Assembly (NCBI GenBank): GCA_009829735.1 | Contig: CM020620.1 | Coordinates: 10,284,920-10,348,919 of the forward strand | Source of the DNA: Pyropia yezoensis | Taxonomy: Eukaryota; Rhodophyta; Bangiophyceae; Bangiales; Bangiaceae | Reading direction: 5' to 3' | DNA length: 64,000 bases | Shown: positions 1 through 10,039 of the stretch, one piece after another | Layout: every line of letters starts with the position of its first letter | Position numbering within the stretch: the first letter of the stretch is position 1 | Notes under the pieces: model-generated | What the model was told of the DNA's origin: nothing | Seen by the model: the letters and a program-made list of their open reading frames with translations, nothing else | Database searches by the model: none | Translations under genes and position numbers: made by a program

Positions 1-857
1 GGGGGGGCAGTGCATACGACTGCACCAGCCCGTTGGCGCGCCTGTCGCTAGACCGGGGGACGCTCGGGGGTGGAGTATTGTCAGTCGCTGGACCTCGCTT
101 TTTGCAGCGGAACTGTGCGCGCGGTATGGCCGTCGCTAGTGACGCTGCTGCCGCTGACAATTGCCCGCCCACTGGCACGGCGGGGTCGGCGTAGCAGGCT
201 GGCTGGTTGCTGAATATTTTGCCGCCGTCGCCGTCTCATCGTCTGTGCGTCTGCGGCGTCTCGTACGCGTCTGAATGCGGGGGCAAGGGGGACACACTCT
301 GTCTTCGCCCGCGTGTGATGCGGGGGAGTAGCTTGGGGCTGGATGGGTTCTTTATCGCCTGCATTTTATTGCGAGGGCGGAGGAGGGGGGGGGGGCGGCG
401 TGGCTTTGATGCGGTGCTGTGGGCGGTCAGCTTGTGTGTTGAGTGGCCACAATCTGCGACGCTGACCCGGCGGATGTGGCGGGAGGCTCACACGCGGGCC
501 GAGATGCATCTCTGACGATGACAGCCGCACGCCCTGCGTGGCGCATGTGGCGCGGCTCCTTTTTTCATACCAGTTTTTCCCCTGCCCGGGACGCTGTTCG
601 TGCCCACACGACTTGACGGGGGCCACCACGCTTGCTGGACCATCGACGGGTGTTTTGACGACCAGGAGGGGCGTGTGCGACACTCCCTGCGGTTGAGCAG
701 AGGGCGTTCACTGTGTGTGCCTGTGCCACCCTGGCGCGCTCGTGGTGGTCGTGTTGCGCAGGGGTGTTGTGGCGGACGGCGTTGGCGACGCTGTGACGGT
801 GGCCACTCTTTCTAGGTTGCTTGTTGGTACCGTTTCTGCTGGGCTGGCGCCGGCGCC
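1..857. other. Upstream region without a convincing gene
   Basis: Short overlapping open frames occur on both strands, but none shows a recognisable domain, a targeting leader or a plausible splice pattern. The composition is less extreme than in the low-complexity parts of the window, with G/T-rich stretches. It probably contains the promoter and 5' leader of the gene that starts at 858. Confidence 0.4.
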
Positions 858-3800
858 ATGTCCATCAACCGGTATGACCTCAAAGAGGCGGTTCTGCTGG
901 CACGCGGCGAGCGAGACGCCGAGCTGCTGAGGCTGACTACTCTGCGGGAGCTGCCCAAGTCACTCTTCTTTTCAAAGCCCGCCGCGTCTGCGCTCCCCGC
1001 CGCGCACCGGGGAGGTTGGACGGGAAAGCCGGTTATCTATTCCCATGGAGAGGTGTACAAGATGGTTGAGTCGGTAGCTGCCACGATGCGGGAAAGCGGC
1101 GTCCGTCCCGCAACGGTCTGTGCGCTGGTGGCACCGTCAGGCAGCTTGGAGGCGGCTGTCTTTTTCTTAGCGCTCGTGTGGATTGGCGCCGTCGCCGCGC
1201 CTGTTGACGCGGGGCTGGACAGCGAGGGCCTGGCCGTGGCGCTCCATGCGTGTGCAGCGACGATTGTCGTCTCCCCTATCCCCGACGAGGGGGCAGACGG
1301 GGACTTGGAGGAACGCGTCGGGGGGGAGGCGCTGGAGATCGGTGCCCGTGTAGCGAGCGTGGCCAAGAAGATGGGCATCATCTCGTGGCATCTGTTCCGC
1401 ACGACGAACGAGGGGGTGAAGCTGGAGATGCATGGCGCGCGGGCAGGTGCGAGCGCGGCTTGGAAGGGCGGCTCGGCCGACTATAAGGTGGACCCGGAGG
1501 AGGTGGCAGTCCACCTGCTCGCATCCCCCCCGACGCTGGACCCTGCAGGTGGGGACCTTGGCAACGCCCACGTGGTGGACGTGGTGCGTTTGACGCATCG
1601 CAACTTGGTGTCTTCGGCCAAGATGTTCGCCACCAGCTACAAGCTCAAGGTGGAGCAAACGACGCTCCTCACTTGTGCGCTGCATGACGCGCATGGACTG
1701 GTTGTTCTACTTGCGACCCTGCTGTCTGGTGGGCAGCTGGTTCTCCCACCCGCGACGGCCGCGCCTGAGGAGTTCTTTACCGCGGACATGTTTTGGCCGC
1801 TGGTGTCGTCCTGTGAGCTCGACTGGCTGTCGGCGTCACCAGCCAACCTGCGCATCGTATCGACGGGTGATTCCTTCCCGGACAAGTCGAGCATCACATT
1901 TGTGCGCGTCGCGACAGGCCTCCACACAATGTCTGAGGGGAGTGCCTCTGCCGACGATGCCCTCTCCCTTGAAGAAGTGGAGTTTCTGGCGGACAAAGTG
2001 TTCCACGTGCCAGTACTTCCTGCGTATGGTCCTGCCGCGGCCGCGGGTCACGCGGCTGCCAACACCACGGACGCTAGCGGAGAGAGCCCCGGTACGCTGG
2101 GCAAGCCTGTTCCCAACGGCGTGCGTCTTGCCATTCTCGACCCGGTCACGCGTGCTTACCTGCCAAAAGGGGAGGTCGGAGACGTGGCTGTATCTGGCGA
2201 CGGCGCGTCGTCGGCGGTCCTCGCTGGTGCAGGCCGGGACGAGGAGGCGGTGCGCAAGCTCTTCCTTCATGAAGTCTTGGATGACGTCGACGACCAGGAT
2301 GGCTTCCAGGCCGGTGTTATGCCGACGACGGGACCGGTGGCTGGTAAGTACTCGACCATGGCGGCTGCGCCTGTCCCCATGTCCCAAAGCGCCCGTGCGG
2401 CGGACAAGGGGATTCACGACTGGGACTCGGACACTGTCGCGTCAGGTGGAGTGTACCGAAACCTACCCCCGCTCAGCGCTCGCGCGTCGGCGACGGCGGC
2501 CGCAGCGGTTGCGGCAGCGCAGGCAGCGGCCCGGCCGGCGACGGTGTGGTTCATGACGGGTGATCGCGGCAATCTGGACGAGGATGGTTTCCTGGTGGTG
2601 GTTGGCGACGCCCGTGAAATGCGGGCGGCAGAGGCACGGAAGCTGGCGCTTGCTGCAGCAGCGGAGCAGCGGCGCAAGGAAGAGGAGGATACAGCCGACG
2701 AAGCCAAGCGCCGGGCGGAGGAAGAAAAGGCTGAAGCGGAGGCCGAGCGTCGCCGGGCTGCTGGCCTTGAGCAGGTGGATGATGAGGCTGATGCTGCTCG
2801 CAAAGCAGACGAGGCCAAGCTCGCTGCCGCCGCGGCGCTTGCAGCGGCCGGTGGCGCCGCCGCCACCCGCGGCAGCTGGATGCGACGTCAGTCGAACGAG
2901 GCTGACTCCTCTGTCACTCGTGCGGATAGCAACAACGGCTGCGCCATGCGCTCGTTTGGCAGCCTCGGCACTGCCGAAGACGGGCGTATGAAGCTGGACG
3001 GCTCGTCAGCTCAGGCCATCCTGGCGCACCTCGACAAGCTGGCAGCCGGTCAGGAGACGCTTGAGGCAGAGCTGACGGTCGCGCACAAGGCGCGGATGGA
3101 CATGATGCAGCAGCGCCTCCAGGCAGCGGAGGCCCTCGCGGTGAATCGCCGCCAGGAGATGCGACTTGATGCTAACGCTGCGGCCGCGCGGGATGCAGCG
3201 GTGGCAAACTCTGCGGCCGCTGCCGCGGCAGACCCCGCGGTGATGGAGGTGTCGGTGGACGAGGCCCAGGCGGCCATCATGTGTGCGGCAGCAGCTTCAG
3301 AAGAGTCGGCGCAGGCCACCGCCGCGGCCGCGGCAGCCGCGCAGGCCGCGGCCGCCGCGGCAGCCGCGGCGGAGCGTGCGTCCGAGGTCACGGCGGCTGA
3401 GGTGCGGAAGCTGCCTCCCCCTCCGTCGGCGGCGGAGAAGGCCATGAAGTTGGCTGTGGCGGCCGCGGCGTCGGAGCGGGCGATCGCTGCGAGCAAGGCC
3501 GCCGCCGAGCGTGCGGCGGCGGCGGCGCTGCTGGATGTGGTGGACCCCAACAACGTGACCAAGGTCGTGGCGGTTAGCCTTGACGATGTGGAGGCGGCAG
3601 TCGAGGGCCACCCCGCCGTGGCCAGTGCGCGTGCATTTGGGCGGCCAGACCCGCGGTTTGGGTCGGAAATCTATTGTGCGGTGGTGGTCAAGGGCGGCGG
3701 GCGGCTCTCTGAGCCGTGGCTCCTCCTTCACGTACAGTCGCTGCTGCCTGCAGCTGCTGTCCCCCGCCGCTTTTACGTGGTTGATGAGGCCACCATTGCG

Positions 3801-3932
3801 GCCGACCGCAGCACACTAGCGGCTGACAACAAACTCCGGCCTCTCTCGGGGGTGAGCGGCTACGCGGGCGCCGCGGTCGTGCGGCCGCCAACGTGGGTGC
3901 CCAAGAGCCGTCGTGTGCAGGCATCAGTCTAA
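858..3932 (+). CDS. Acyl-CoA synthetase-like (AMP-binding fold) protein with large coiled insertion, probable pseudoenzyme
   Basis: A single open frame of 1024 residues. Residues about 55-580 follow the adenylate-forming fold of the AAE3/Pcs60 (oxalyl-CoA synthetase-like) group: LTHRNLVSS at about 241, the PVPNGVRLAILDP segment, and a TGDRGNLDEDG hinge-proximal motif at about 566. Residues about 893-1000 match the small C-terminal lid (VEGHPAVASARAFGRPD). Between the two halves sits an insertion of about 300 residues, Ala/Glu/Arg-rich and coiled-coil-like. Catalytic motifs are degraded. The Thr/Ser/Gly-rich ATP loop that should precede LTHRN reads ASPPTLDPAGGDLG, YGxTE reads YGPAA, and the lid loop after GD is replaced by the insertion. 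NKLRP near the end may preserve the last lysine. The start ATG at 858 gives a full N-terminal subdomain. A regulatory or scaffold role is inferred; residual activity cannot be excluded. Confidence 0.8.
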   Translation: MSINRYDLKEAVLLARGERDAELLRLTTLRELPKSLFFSKPAASALPAAHRGGWTGKPVIYSHGEVYKMVESVAATMRESGVRPATVCALVAPSGSLEAAVFFLALVWIGAVAAPVDAGLDSEGLAVALHACAATIVVSPIPDEGADGDLEERVGGEALEIGARVASVAKKMGIISWHLFRTTNEGVKLEMHGARAGASAAWKGGSADYKVDPEEVAVHLLASPPTLDPAGGDLGNAHVVDVVRLTHRNLVSSAKMFATSYKLKVEQTTLLTCALHDAHGLVVLLATLLSGGQLVLPPATAAPEEFFTADMFWPLVSSCELDWLSASPANLRIVSTGDSFPDKSSITFVRVATGLHTMSEGSASADDALSLEEVEFLADKVFHVPVLPAYGPAAAAGHAAANTTDASGESPGTLGKPVPNGVRLAILDPVTRAYLPKGEVGDVAVSGDGASSAVLAGAGRDEEAVRKLFLHEVLDDVDDQDGFQAGVMPTTGPVAGKYSTMAAAPVPMSQSARAADKGIHDWDSDTVASGGVYRNLPPLSARASATAAAAVAAAQAAARPATVWFMTGDRGNLDEDGFLVVVGDAREMRAAEARKLALAAAAEQRRKEEEDTADEAKRRAEEEKAEAEAERRRAAGLEQVDDEADAARKADEAKLAAAAALAAAGGAAATRGSWMRRQSNEADSSVTRADSNNGCAMRSFGSLGTAEDGRMKLDGSSAQAILAHLDKLAAGQETLEAELTVAHKARMDMMQQRLQAAEALAVNRRQEMRLDANAAAARDAAVANSAAAAAADPAVMEVSVDEAQAAIMCAAAASEESAQATAAAAAAAQAAAAAAAAAERASEVTAAEVRKLPPPPSAAEKAMKLAVAAAASERAIAASKAAAERAAAAALLDVVDPNNVTKVVAVSLDDVEAAVEGHPAVASARAFGRPDPRFGSEIYCAVVVKGGGRLSEPWLLLHVQSLLPAAAVPRRFYVVDEATIAADRSTLAADNKLRPLSGVSGYAGAAVVRPPTWVPKSRRVQASV

Positions 3933-4820
3933 GGCAGTGCGGTGACGCCACTGTTGCACATGGAAGCGTGGAGGCACTTGTTTTAGTACATACTCCCTGC
4001 GTTCTATTAATGCTTTGGCGTGCGTTTTTCGATTCCCTCACTGCTGGAATGTGAATACCTCCATGGTCCGCGGTACTTGGTGGCCGGGGATGAGTGTTAG
4101 TGGTCTGGTGCAACTGTATGCCTGTGTCTTCAGGAGTCTTTTTCACGCCGCTTCTGGTCGTGGGATATGATCGTAGTGGATAGTAGCCTGTGGGTGCTCT
4201 ACCTCGAGCGTGCGCTGACGTATGTTGTGTATATACTGTTCTGTGCGTAAAACTTTGGGTGTGGGTGATGCTTGTAAAGTACCCTCAACTGGTGTGCCCC
4301 GGCAGTACTGTCTACGAAACCTACTGGCCGCTTGGTGTGCCGGGGGGGGCGTTGTGGGGGCGGCGCCTGTTTCCTCCCCCGCCCCCACCCCAGCGTCGGC
4401 GCCGACCCCGACCCCGACCCCGGTGGCCCTTGGTCATTGACGTCAACCCGACGCCGACTCCGACACCGGCGCCCCCCTCTCCACTAGCAGCGCATGCGCC
4501 GTCTACGCGGGCGCGCCGGGAGTGGTGCGGATGTCCGCTGCCGCTACGGACGGTGGCGATGGCTAAGAGGTCCAAGAAACAAAACTTTCAGTGACAATTC
4601 TCAGCTGCGTTTCACAAGCGCAACGGACGGGCACTTTGTTCTTACTACAATTGACGGATGGCTGCTGTTCAGGATTGCCCCTACATGGTGGCGACGGCCG
4701 CGCAACAGGGCGCCGACGCCTTCTCCAGCTTGCGAGTTCCCTTTGGAACCCAGTGTCAGTGCCTGTTTTCTTGCAGCTGCCTTTGTATGTACAAGGTGAG
4801 AAAACATAACGGCGCGTACC
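3933..4820. other. Intergenic region between convergent genes
   Basis: The + strand gene ending at 3932 and the - strand gene ending at 4821 converge here. The stretch has T-rich patches typical of 3' untranslated regions, and an imperfect hexanucleotide repeat (CGACCC and CGACTC variants) at about 4400-4475. No gene with recognisable content was seen. A short segment at about 4755-4800 has splice-like borders (TTCTTGCAG before it, AAGGTGAG after it) on the + strand, but it joins nothing recognisable. Confidence 0.4.
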
Positions 4821-6653
4821 TCACCGACCTCTCCGATGTCGTCGATTCCGGACGGTGAGTGCCTGCTCGTCCAAATCCGACGACGGGTCCCCATCATCCT
4901 CGCATAGCTCCGCCGCACCGGCCCGCTGCCGCATCTCCTGGTGGGCGTACCGCCGCGACTGCCCAGCATCGGGGGAGTCCCGCCGGCGGTCGCCCAGGTC
5001 AATCACAAACTCCAGTTCGCTGACAGCGCCACGCAAGGAGGAGGGGGAGCGCGACACGCCCGACCCGAGCCGCCGCTGGTGGCGGATAGAAAGGTCACGC
5101 TCGATGTCACCGTCCGACTTGGACCCCCCGCTACGGGCGCTGCTGCTGTCGTCGTCCGATTCAAAGCTGTCCGACGTGTAGGTTGTGGCCGGGGAGGCCA
5201 TGACGTCCGAGGAGAACGACCCATCATACGCCATTGTGATCACCGAACAAACTGCCTGGGCGCAGTCCGCCTCGTCCGCAGAGACGTTCGTGTCAAACGA
5301 CCCGCGTTCGCTGCCGTCGCTGTCTACTTGCGCCGAGATGGGGCTGGACACCAGTGGGCTGGTGCGCACCACCTCCACGCACCCCAGCGTGGCGACGCTG
5401 CAGCTCCCGTCGATGATATCAGCAGAGAGTGGCGGCACGACCGCTTCGTACTCGCCAGGCTTGACGTTGGTGACGGTTCCCCCCGCGACTAGCTGCGCGT
5501 TGAGGCCGCGCAGGCGCTCATCGAGCTCCTGTCGTGCAGGCAGCAGCATATCTGCCATATCTCCATCGTCGTCGCCGCCGCCTGCTGCGAGGGCAGCAAG
5601 CTGCGCGTCAAAGCGAGCCAGCGTCTCCTCCACACTCCGTTTCTCGGCCAGCAGCTCGGCGGTGGTCATTTTGGTAGCGCCTCTGCCCGCGCCTGCGGCC
5701 CGACGGCGAAAAGCGGCTCCCTCGGAAGAGGCTATCTCCCAGTTCATGCGGCTACGGCCAGGACTCACCGCCGTGGCGGCGCCGTTGACACCCTTGGCAG
5801 CCGTGGCGGAGGAAGACTTGGGTTTCTTGCCCGGCAGCGAAAAGCCCTTGAAACCCTTCTTTTTCTTCTTCTCCTCGTTGCCTGCCGCGGGGGCGCTGCT
5901 GTCGACATCCGCCTTGAGCGACGCTCTCTGCACGGTGGCCTCGGCAAGCACCCGGATGCGCTGATCCACCGCCGCTGTCGGTGCCGTCGAGCTGGTGAGC
6001 AGGAACGTACTGACCCGTTGGAGGGTCGCAAAGGAGAGGTTCACCGGTAGCCAGTCCTCCAGCGCCTGCATCTTGTGGCTGGGCAGGTCCTTATCCCCGT
6101 ACAGCCAGCGCTCCTCCTCTGCAATGGCGATAGTGCAGTGCAAGTGGCCAAGCGTTGTCCAGTCCGCCTTGGCATCCACATCTGTCCGCTTGCCGTCCTT
6201 GTTGTACCTGCCTCCCCCGCCACCACCCCCACGGCTGCTGCTGCTGCCGTCCGATGCAGCGACTGCCTCTGCCACCCGCGCCGGGCAGACGAGACCCATG
6301 CCCTCCACAACCACCCACGGCGCACACGTCGTGGCCGCGTCCCACCGCTTGGCTGCCGGGTCAACGCTGCCCGTGTTGCAGCCGCCGTAGGGGCGCCCGT
6401 CATCCCGCAGCACCTGGACAGCAACGTCGTGGACGTCGAACAACTTGCCATGGGAGTGGGGCAACGCGCCCAACCCGCGCCAGCACCCACCGAGGGGGTG
6501 GTCTCCGGAGCCGGCCGCCGCCCCCATCGAGCTGCCACCCCCACCACCCTTCGGTCCTCCGCTGGCGCCACCGGCGGCAGATGCGTCGCCCAGTCCATGC
6601 CGCTGCGCCGCCCCATGGCGGTCCCCCCCCCACTTTGTCGTCACGCGGCGCAT
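4821..6653 (-). CDS. Unknown 610-residue protein, basic patch and acidic Ser-rich tail
   Basis: I do not recognise the family. The frame opens with ATG at 6653 and runs unbroken for 610 codons. Residues about 60-210 look folded, with mixed hydrophobic and Trp/Cys content (for example KLFDVHDVAVQVL and WTTLGHLHCTIAIAEEE). A strongly basic stretch (EEKKKKKGFKGFSLPGKK) follows near 255, then a helical segment (LLAEKRSVEETLARFDAQL) that could form a coiled coil. The C-terminal 200 residues are Ser/Asp-rich and probably disordered, with many acidic-Ser clusters that resemble casein-kinase-2 targets. Composition and length argue for a real gene. The last exon could end differently, because a GT-rich stretch lies near the stop. 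Confidence 0.6.
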   Translation of the reverse strand: MRRVTTKWGGDRHGAAQRHGLGDASAAGGASGGPKGGGGGSSMGAAAGSGDHPLGGCWRGLGALPHSHGKLFDVHDVAVQVLRDDGRPYGGCNTGSVDPAAKRWDAATTCAPWVVVEGMGLVCPARVAEAVAASDGSSSSRGGGGGGGRYNKDGKRTDVDAKADWTTLGHLHCTIAIAEEERWLYGDKDLPSHKMQALEDWLPVNLSFATLQRVSTFLLTSSTAPTAAVDQRIRVLAEATVQRASLKADVDSSAPAAGNEEKKKKKGFKGFSLPGKKPKSSSATAAKGVNGAATAVSPGRSRMNWEIASSEGAAFRRRAAGAGRGATKMTTAELLAEKRSVEETLARFDAQLAALAAGGGDDDGDMADMLLPARQELDERLRGLNAQLVAGGTVTNVKPGEYEAVVPPLSADIIDGSCSVATLGCVEVVRTSPLVSSPISAQVDSDGSERGSFDTNVSADEADCAQAVCSVITMAYDGSFSSDVMASPATTYTSDSFESDDDSSSARSGGSKSDGDIERDLSIRHQRRLGSGVSRSPSSLRGAVSELEFVIDLGDRRRDSPDAGQSRRYAHQEMRQRAGAAELCEDDGDPSSDLDEQALTVRNRRHRRGR

Positions 6654-7056
6654 GGCACATGGCGCGGGGCGGGCGTGACCTTCCGCACCATACAGTGGGT
6701 TTGGGGGAGATGGCGAAGGAGACGCGCGTGGAGGGGAAGGTTAAGATGGGCTGCGGGTCCCGCCCGTCGCCACAGGGTCAGGTCTGCACCCACGGCAGAG
6801 CCGCCCCGCCCGCCTGGCGGACACAGCGATGATCCTCTTCCCACAAACACGCTGCAGCACAGCCACGCGTGATGTTCTGTCAGTCGCTGCCCTCCCAATT
6901 GACAGCCTCCAAGAGTTGGACTGTCGACCGAATCAATGCTGTACAGTACACTGACGTTGACTAGGCAGACTTGCGAACTGAACAAGTACTCTGAAATTTG
7001 ATATCCCTACATTAGAGACTTTCAGCACGTAGGATCCGGGTATGTTATGGGGTCCC

Positions 7057-7152
7057 CTCAAAAGCGGGCTTTCGATGGGAGTCTCGATGGGCTGGAATGC
7101 CCCATCGAAAGCGCTCGATGGGTCTCGAGGGGCTTAGATGGGCTACGTGTAA
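7057..7152 (+). repeat. Solo copy of the TCGATGGG repeat family
   Basis: About 95 bases with several TCGATGGG or TCGAGGGG motifs in both orientations. It follows the same order as the right subterminal region of the transposon at 19997-20126: AAAGCG, CTTTCGATGGGA, then GCTGGAA, then CCCATCGAA, then CTCGATGGG. It lacks the terminal AGCGGGAGCTGACG sequence. It is probably a fragment or a non-autonomous relative of the element at 9086-20126. Confidence 0.65.
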
Positions 7153-7803
7153 GTATCTACGCTGTTCAATAGATGGAACACTTTTCATTGTTTTTATTCT
7201 GTAGATATAGAACGGCTTGTCCCCAACAGTGTACAGAGACATGAAAAAAAAAACCATGAGCGACCGTCTGCGCGATACCAAAGAGCGGGGAGGTCAGGGG
7301 CGCGGGGCCAGCCGACGGACGCTGCCGAGCACCGGCGTGCTCGGGTACCCGCGGCGGCCGCCGTCAAATACGCCGGGACGGCCTCGCCGAGGGGCGGGGC
7401 GGCGGAAGGGGGCAGCGGGCCACCGCGCCGACCGCCACCCAGGCAGTAGACCAAGCTGCGGGCGCCCCACTGGGCGTCCTCACGGCCGCCGGTGGCGGGA
7501 GCCACTCCCAGTAGCGTCCGGCGTCCCCAGGCAGGAAGGGTGCGCAAGGCGAAACCGCCAGGGTCGACCGTTGCGCCGACGCAGCCGCCAAGAGGCTCGG
7601 CGCCGGGCATGCACGCGACAAGCACCGACTGGTTGCCCCGCCACAAATCGCCAGCCGCAATTCCGCCCCTCGGCGCGCGGGCCGGATGCCAGTTACCGGC
7701 CATGGGTTGGAGGCAAAGGGAGGAATTCTCGGCACTTCTGCGAAAAAACGATGAGGAAGAGATGCATTCTGCCTAGGACACTAGTGTCTATTCTACCGCT
7801 TGA

Positions 7804-7843
7804 GAGGATTCCAGAATCCGTCCATGAGGATTCTGGAATCCTC
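7804..7843. repeat. 16-bp perfect hairpin
   Basis: GAGGATTCCAGAATCC at 7804-7819 is the exact reverse complement of 7828-7843, with an 8-base loop. A third partial copy (GAGGATTCTG) follows at about 7854. It may be a transcriptional hairpin or the remnant of a very small inverted-repeat element. Confidence 0.75.
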
Positions 7844-8900
7844 AGGAGAAACGAGGATTCTGTCCAGTGTGAGGCACCCCACGGCCAGAAAAAAAAAGAA
7901 ACAATAATGCCGCGAGTGTGCATACAGACGACACCCTCCGCCGCCAGTGGCGCCAAGCCCCCCCCACTCGGACGCCATCCCCACCCGTTGGGTGCTCGAC
8001 GCAGAGTCTACGGGGCGCCTCCGCGGCGGCCATGGTTCCGTGATATGGAGTCAGCGCCCGAAAAACAAGAATGGCGGCACCCCCCCCCCCCGCGTGATCA
8101 CATCACCCAATGGTAGACACACCGGACTTGTCCCCGTCAACGCCCCCTCTCCTGCGCCGCCGCCGCCCGCAGCGGCACACGCCCACCGCCCGGTACTACC
8201 CCCCCCCACCCCTCGACCGCTCTACCATGAGGCCACAGCCGCACCCCAAAACCGCGGGTCGCCCAACCCCCCCCCCCCCTCCCCCCTCGGGTATCACACC
8301 AAGAAGTTAAGCAGTGGCGTCAACGCCATCGCCACCACACACGTCCACGCGAGGGCACTTGCCGACCACGGCGAGGCAGCGGCAGCGGCGGCAGCAGCGG
8401 CGGCGGCGGCGGCGGCGGCAGTGCCCTACGCGGCGTTGAGATCCCCCCCCCTCTTGCCGCCACCACCCACCAACCCCCCTCGCAACCCCCCCCCCGCCGC
8501 CGCCGGCAGAGGGGACCCCAACGGCCGCCTGCACGGCCGATGACGCGGCCATGATGGCCGAACCCATCAACGCCCACGAGCCAACCCCATCCGAGGCACC
8601 CCCCGTCCCCCCCCCTACCTCCCCCTACCCCCCCGCCACCACCTACCTCCCTCCGCCCACCCCCCCCGCCACCACCACCGTCACCGCGGTCACTCGCGGC
8701 GGTCAGCGAGTAGTCGCTGCGGCAGCCGCTGCTGCTGTCGGTGTTGTAGCCATCCGCATCCCCATCGACGCTGCCAACGCCACAGGTCGTCTCGTCTGCG
8801 CCCCGGCCGTCTCCGTCCCAGCCTTCGCTGTCGGCGACGGGAGGCCAAGGGCAGTTGGCAACGGCCGCTGCCCCCCCCGGCCCCCACGCCCCCCCCCCCC

Positions 8901-9057
8901 CACGTGGGTGGCCGCCCGCCCGCTCGCCCACTCGCCCGCCCGCCCGCCCACTCGCCCGCCCACTCGCCCACTCGCCCGCCCTCCCACCCGACACCACGCA
9001 CTCCCAGCCATCCATTTTTTTTAAAGGCCACCCAGTCCGCACGCAGTGCAAAGGCAT
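8901..9057 (+). repeat. Dispersed repeat, left copy (CACGTGGGTG...GCAGTGC)
   Basis: It starts CACGTGGGTG, passes through an irregular CGCCC/ACTCGCCC array and CCAGCCATCCATTTTT, and ends near GGCCACCCAG, GCAGTGC and GGCATTGC. A second copy in the same orientation lies at 20190-20308. The two flank the transposon outside its ends, and this copy almost abuts the left terminus. Confidence 0.7.
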
Positions 9058-9085
9058 TGCAGCCACCCACTTTGCCTTCGCGCAT

Positions 9086-9253
9086 CATCGTCAGCTCCCG
9101 CTGAAAGCCCGCCGAGTCCGCGCATTCGATGGAAACTCGACGGGACTCGACGGGGCTTCAGTGGCCGCCGAAGCCCCTTTTCGATGGGCCTTCGAGGGAA
9201 ACTCGATGGGGACGCGCTCGATGGGCCTCGATGGAGATTCCCATCGGGCGCGC
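9086..9253 (+). repeat. Left terminal inverted repeat and subterminal repeats
   Basis: The outer 25 bases pair with 20102-20126 at 24 of 25 positions. The following 140 bases contain a cluster of TCGATGG, TCGACGGG and CCCATCG motifs in both orientations, similar to but not identical with the right end. This arrangement is like the subterminal binding sites of En/Spm elements, where an element-encoded protein binds. Confidence 0.8.
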
Positions 9254-10039
9254 GTCCTTTACAGTCTCGCATGCACAGTCTCGGACTATGATATTTCTCA
9301 GCTCTCTCACGAGGTCTTCGTGTGGGACCACAACCTATACCAGTGTTCCCACTTTCGCTTCCCTTTCGTCCCCCCCCTGCCCTGGTACTCCTGCTCACTG
9401 TGGCAGCCACTAGTGCTGTTGGTAGGACCCTGGATACCGCGCAACGAAGAAGGACACACTGTTGACGCTGTGGTGGTACCAAAGCGGTCCTGGCCATCTT
9501 CAAATCATCTCTGGGAGCAACGAATAACTCACACGCAGACGTACAAACTGTGCTCATACAGACAGCGCTGGCTCGCCAGCGTCTACTCGGCTGTCTACCA
9601 CTACATAGAAAAGGCGCTCAAGCAAGCCAAGGGCGTCTGCTTAAGAGTCTCGCCTATCCCCCCCCCACCCCTCCCCTCGCCCACCGGTTCCTCCTTCCCA
9701 TGCAAACAACAAGCTGCCGGCGGCTAGGTCAGCGGCCAGTTCCAGTCTTCATGCCACCCCCCCCCTCCCCCCGCCCCCCTCCCGCCGGCTACACCTCCTC
9801 ACGCTTTCCGCCTGCCCGCACTTTGCTATCACACTCTCAGCAGCCAGTCCCGGCCTACGAGCAAGGCCGCCAAGACGACACAGTTCCACAATCCCACAGC
9901 CGACAGCGGCGAGCCCGCCAGCACGAGCAGCAGCAAGCTGTCCCGGGCATATCCTCGAACCCACCCGGGTGAGTCCAACGAGGTTATTGGTTGCACTCCG
10001 CCACACTCCGCCACACCCTCCTCACGTCGGCAAAGCACG

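Larger units (their letters stand above)
6654..9082. other. Intergenic, repeat-bearing region left of the transposon
   Basis: No confident gene. The first 400 bases are the likely upstream region of the - strand gene ending at 6653 and include one copy of TGTACAGTAC at 6940-6949. A copy of the TCGATGGG repeat lies at 7057-7152 and a short hairpin at 7804-7843. From about 8050 to 9000 the DNA is C-rich low complexity, with a GGC trinucleotide run near 8384-8420. The open frames there on both strands are composition artefacts. Confidence 0.5.

Noticed and set aside
4755-4800. A short exon-like segment on the + strand with acceptor- and donor-like borders.
   Set aside because: Nineteen coding bases with nothing to join on either side; probably chance.
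7194-7703. A - strand frame of 169 codons that faintly recalls a GNAT acetyltransferase start (GGCVGATVD, then RRTLLGVAPATGG).
   Set aside because: Only two short stretches fit, the remainder is low-complexity, and no acetyl-CoA loop can be read. Not enough to call a gene or a pseudogene.
8050-9000. Frames on both strands in the C-rich tract left of the transposon.
   Set aside because: Composition only. The stretch has a trinucleotide run and homopolymers and no recognisable motif.
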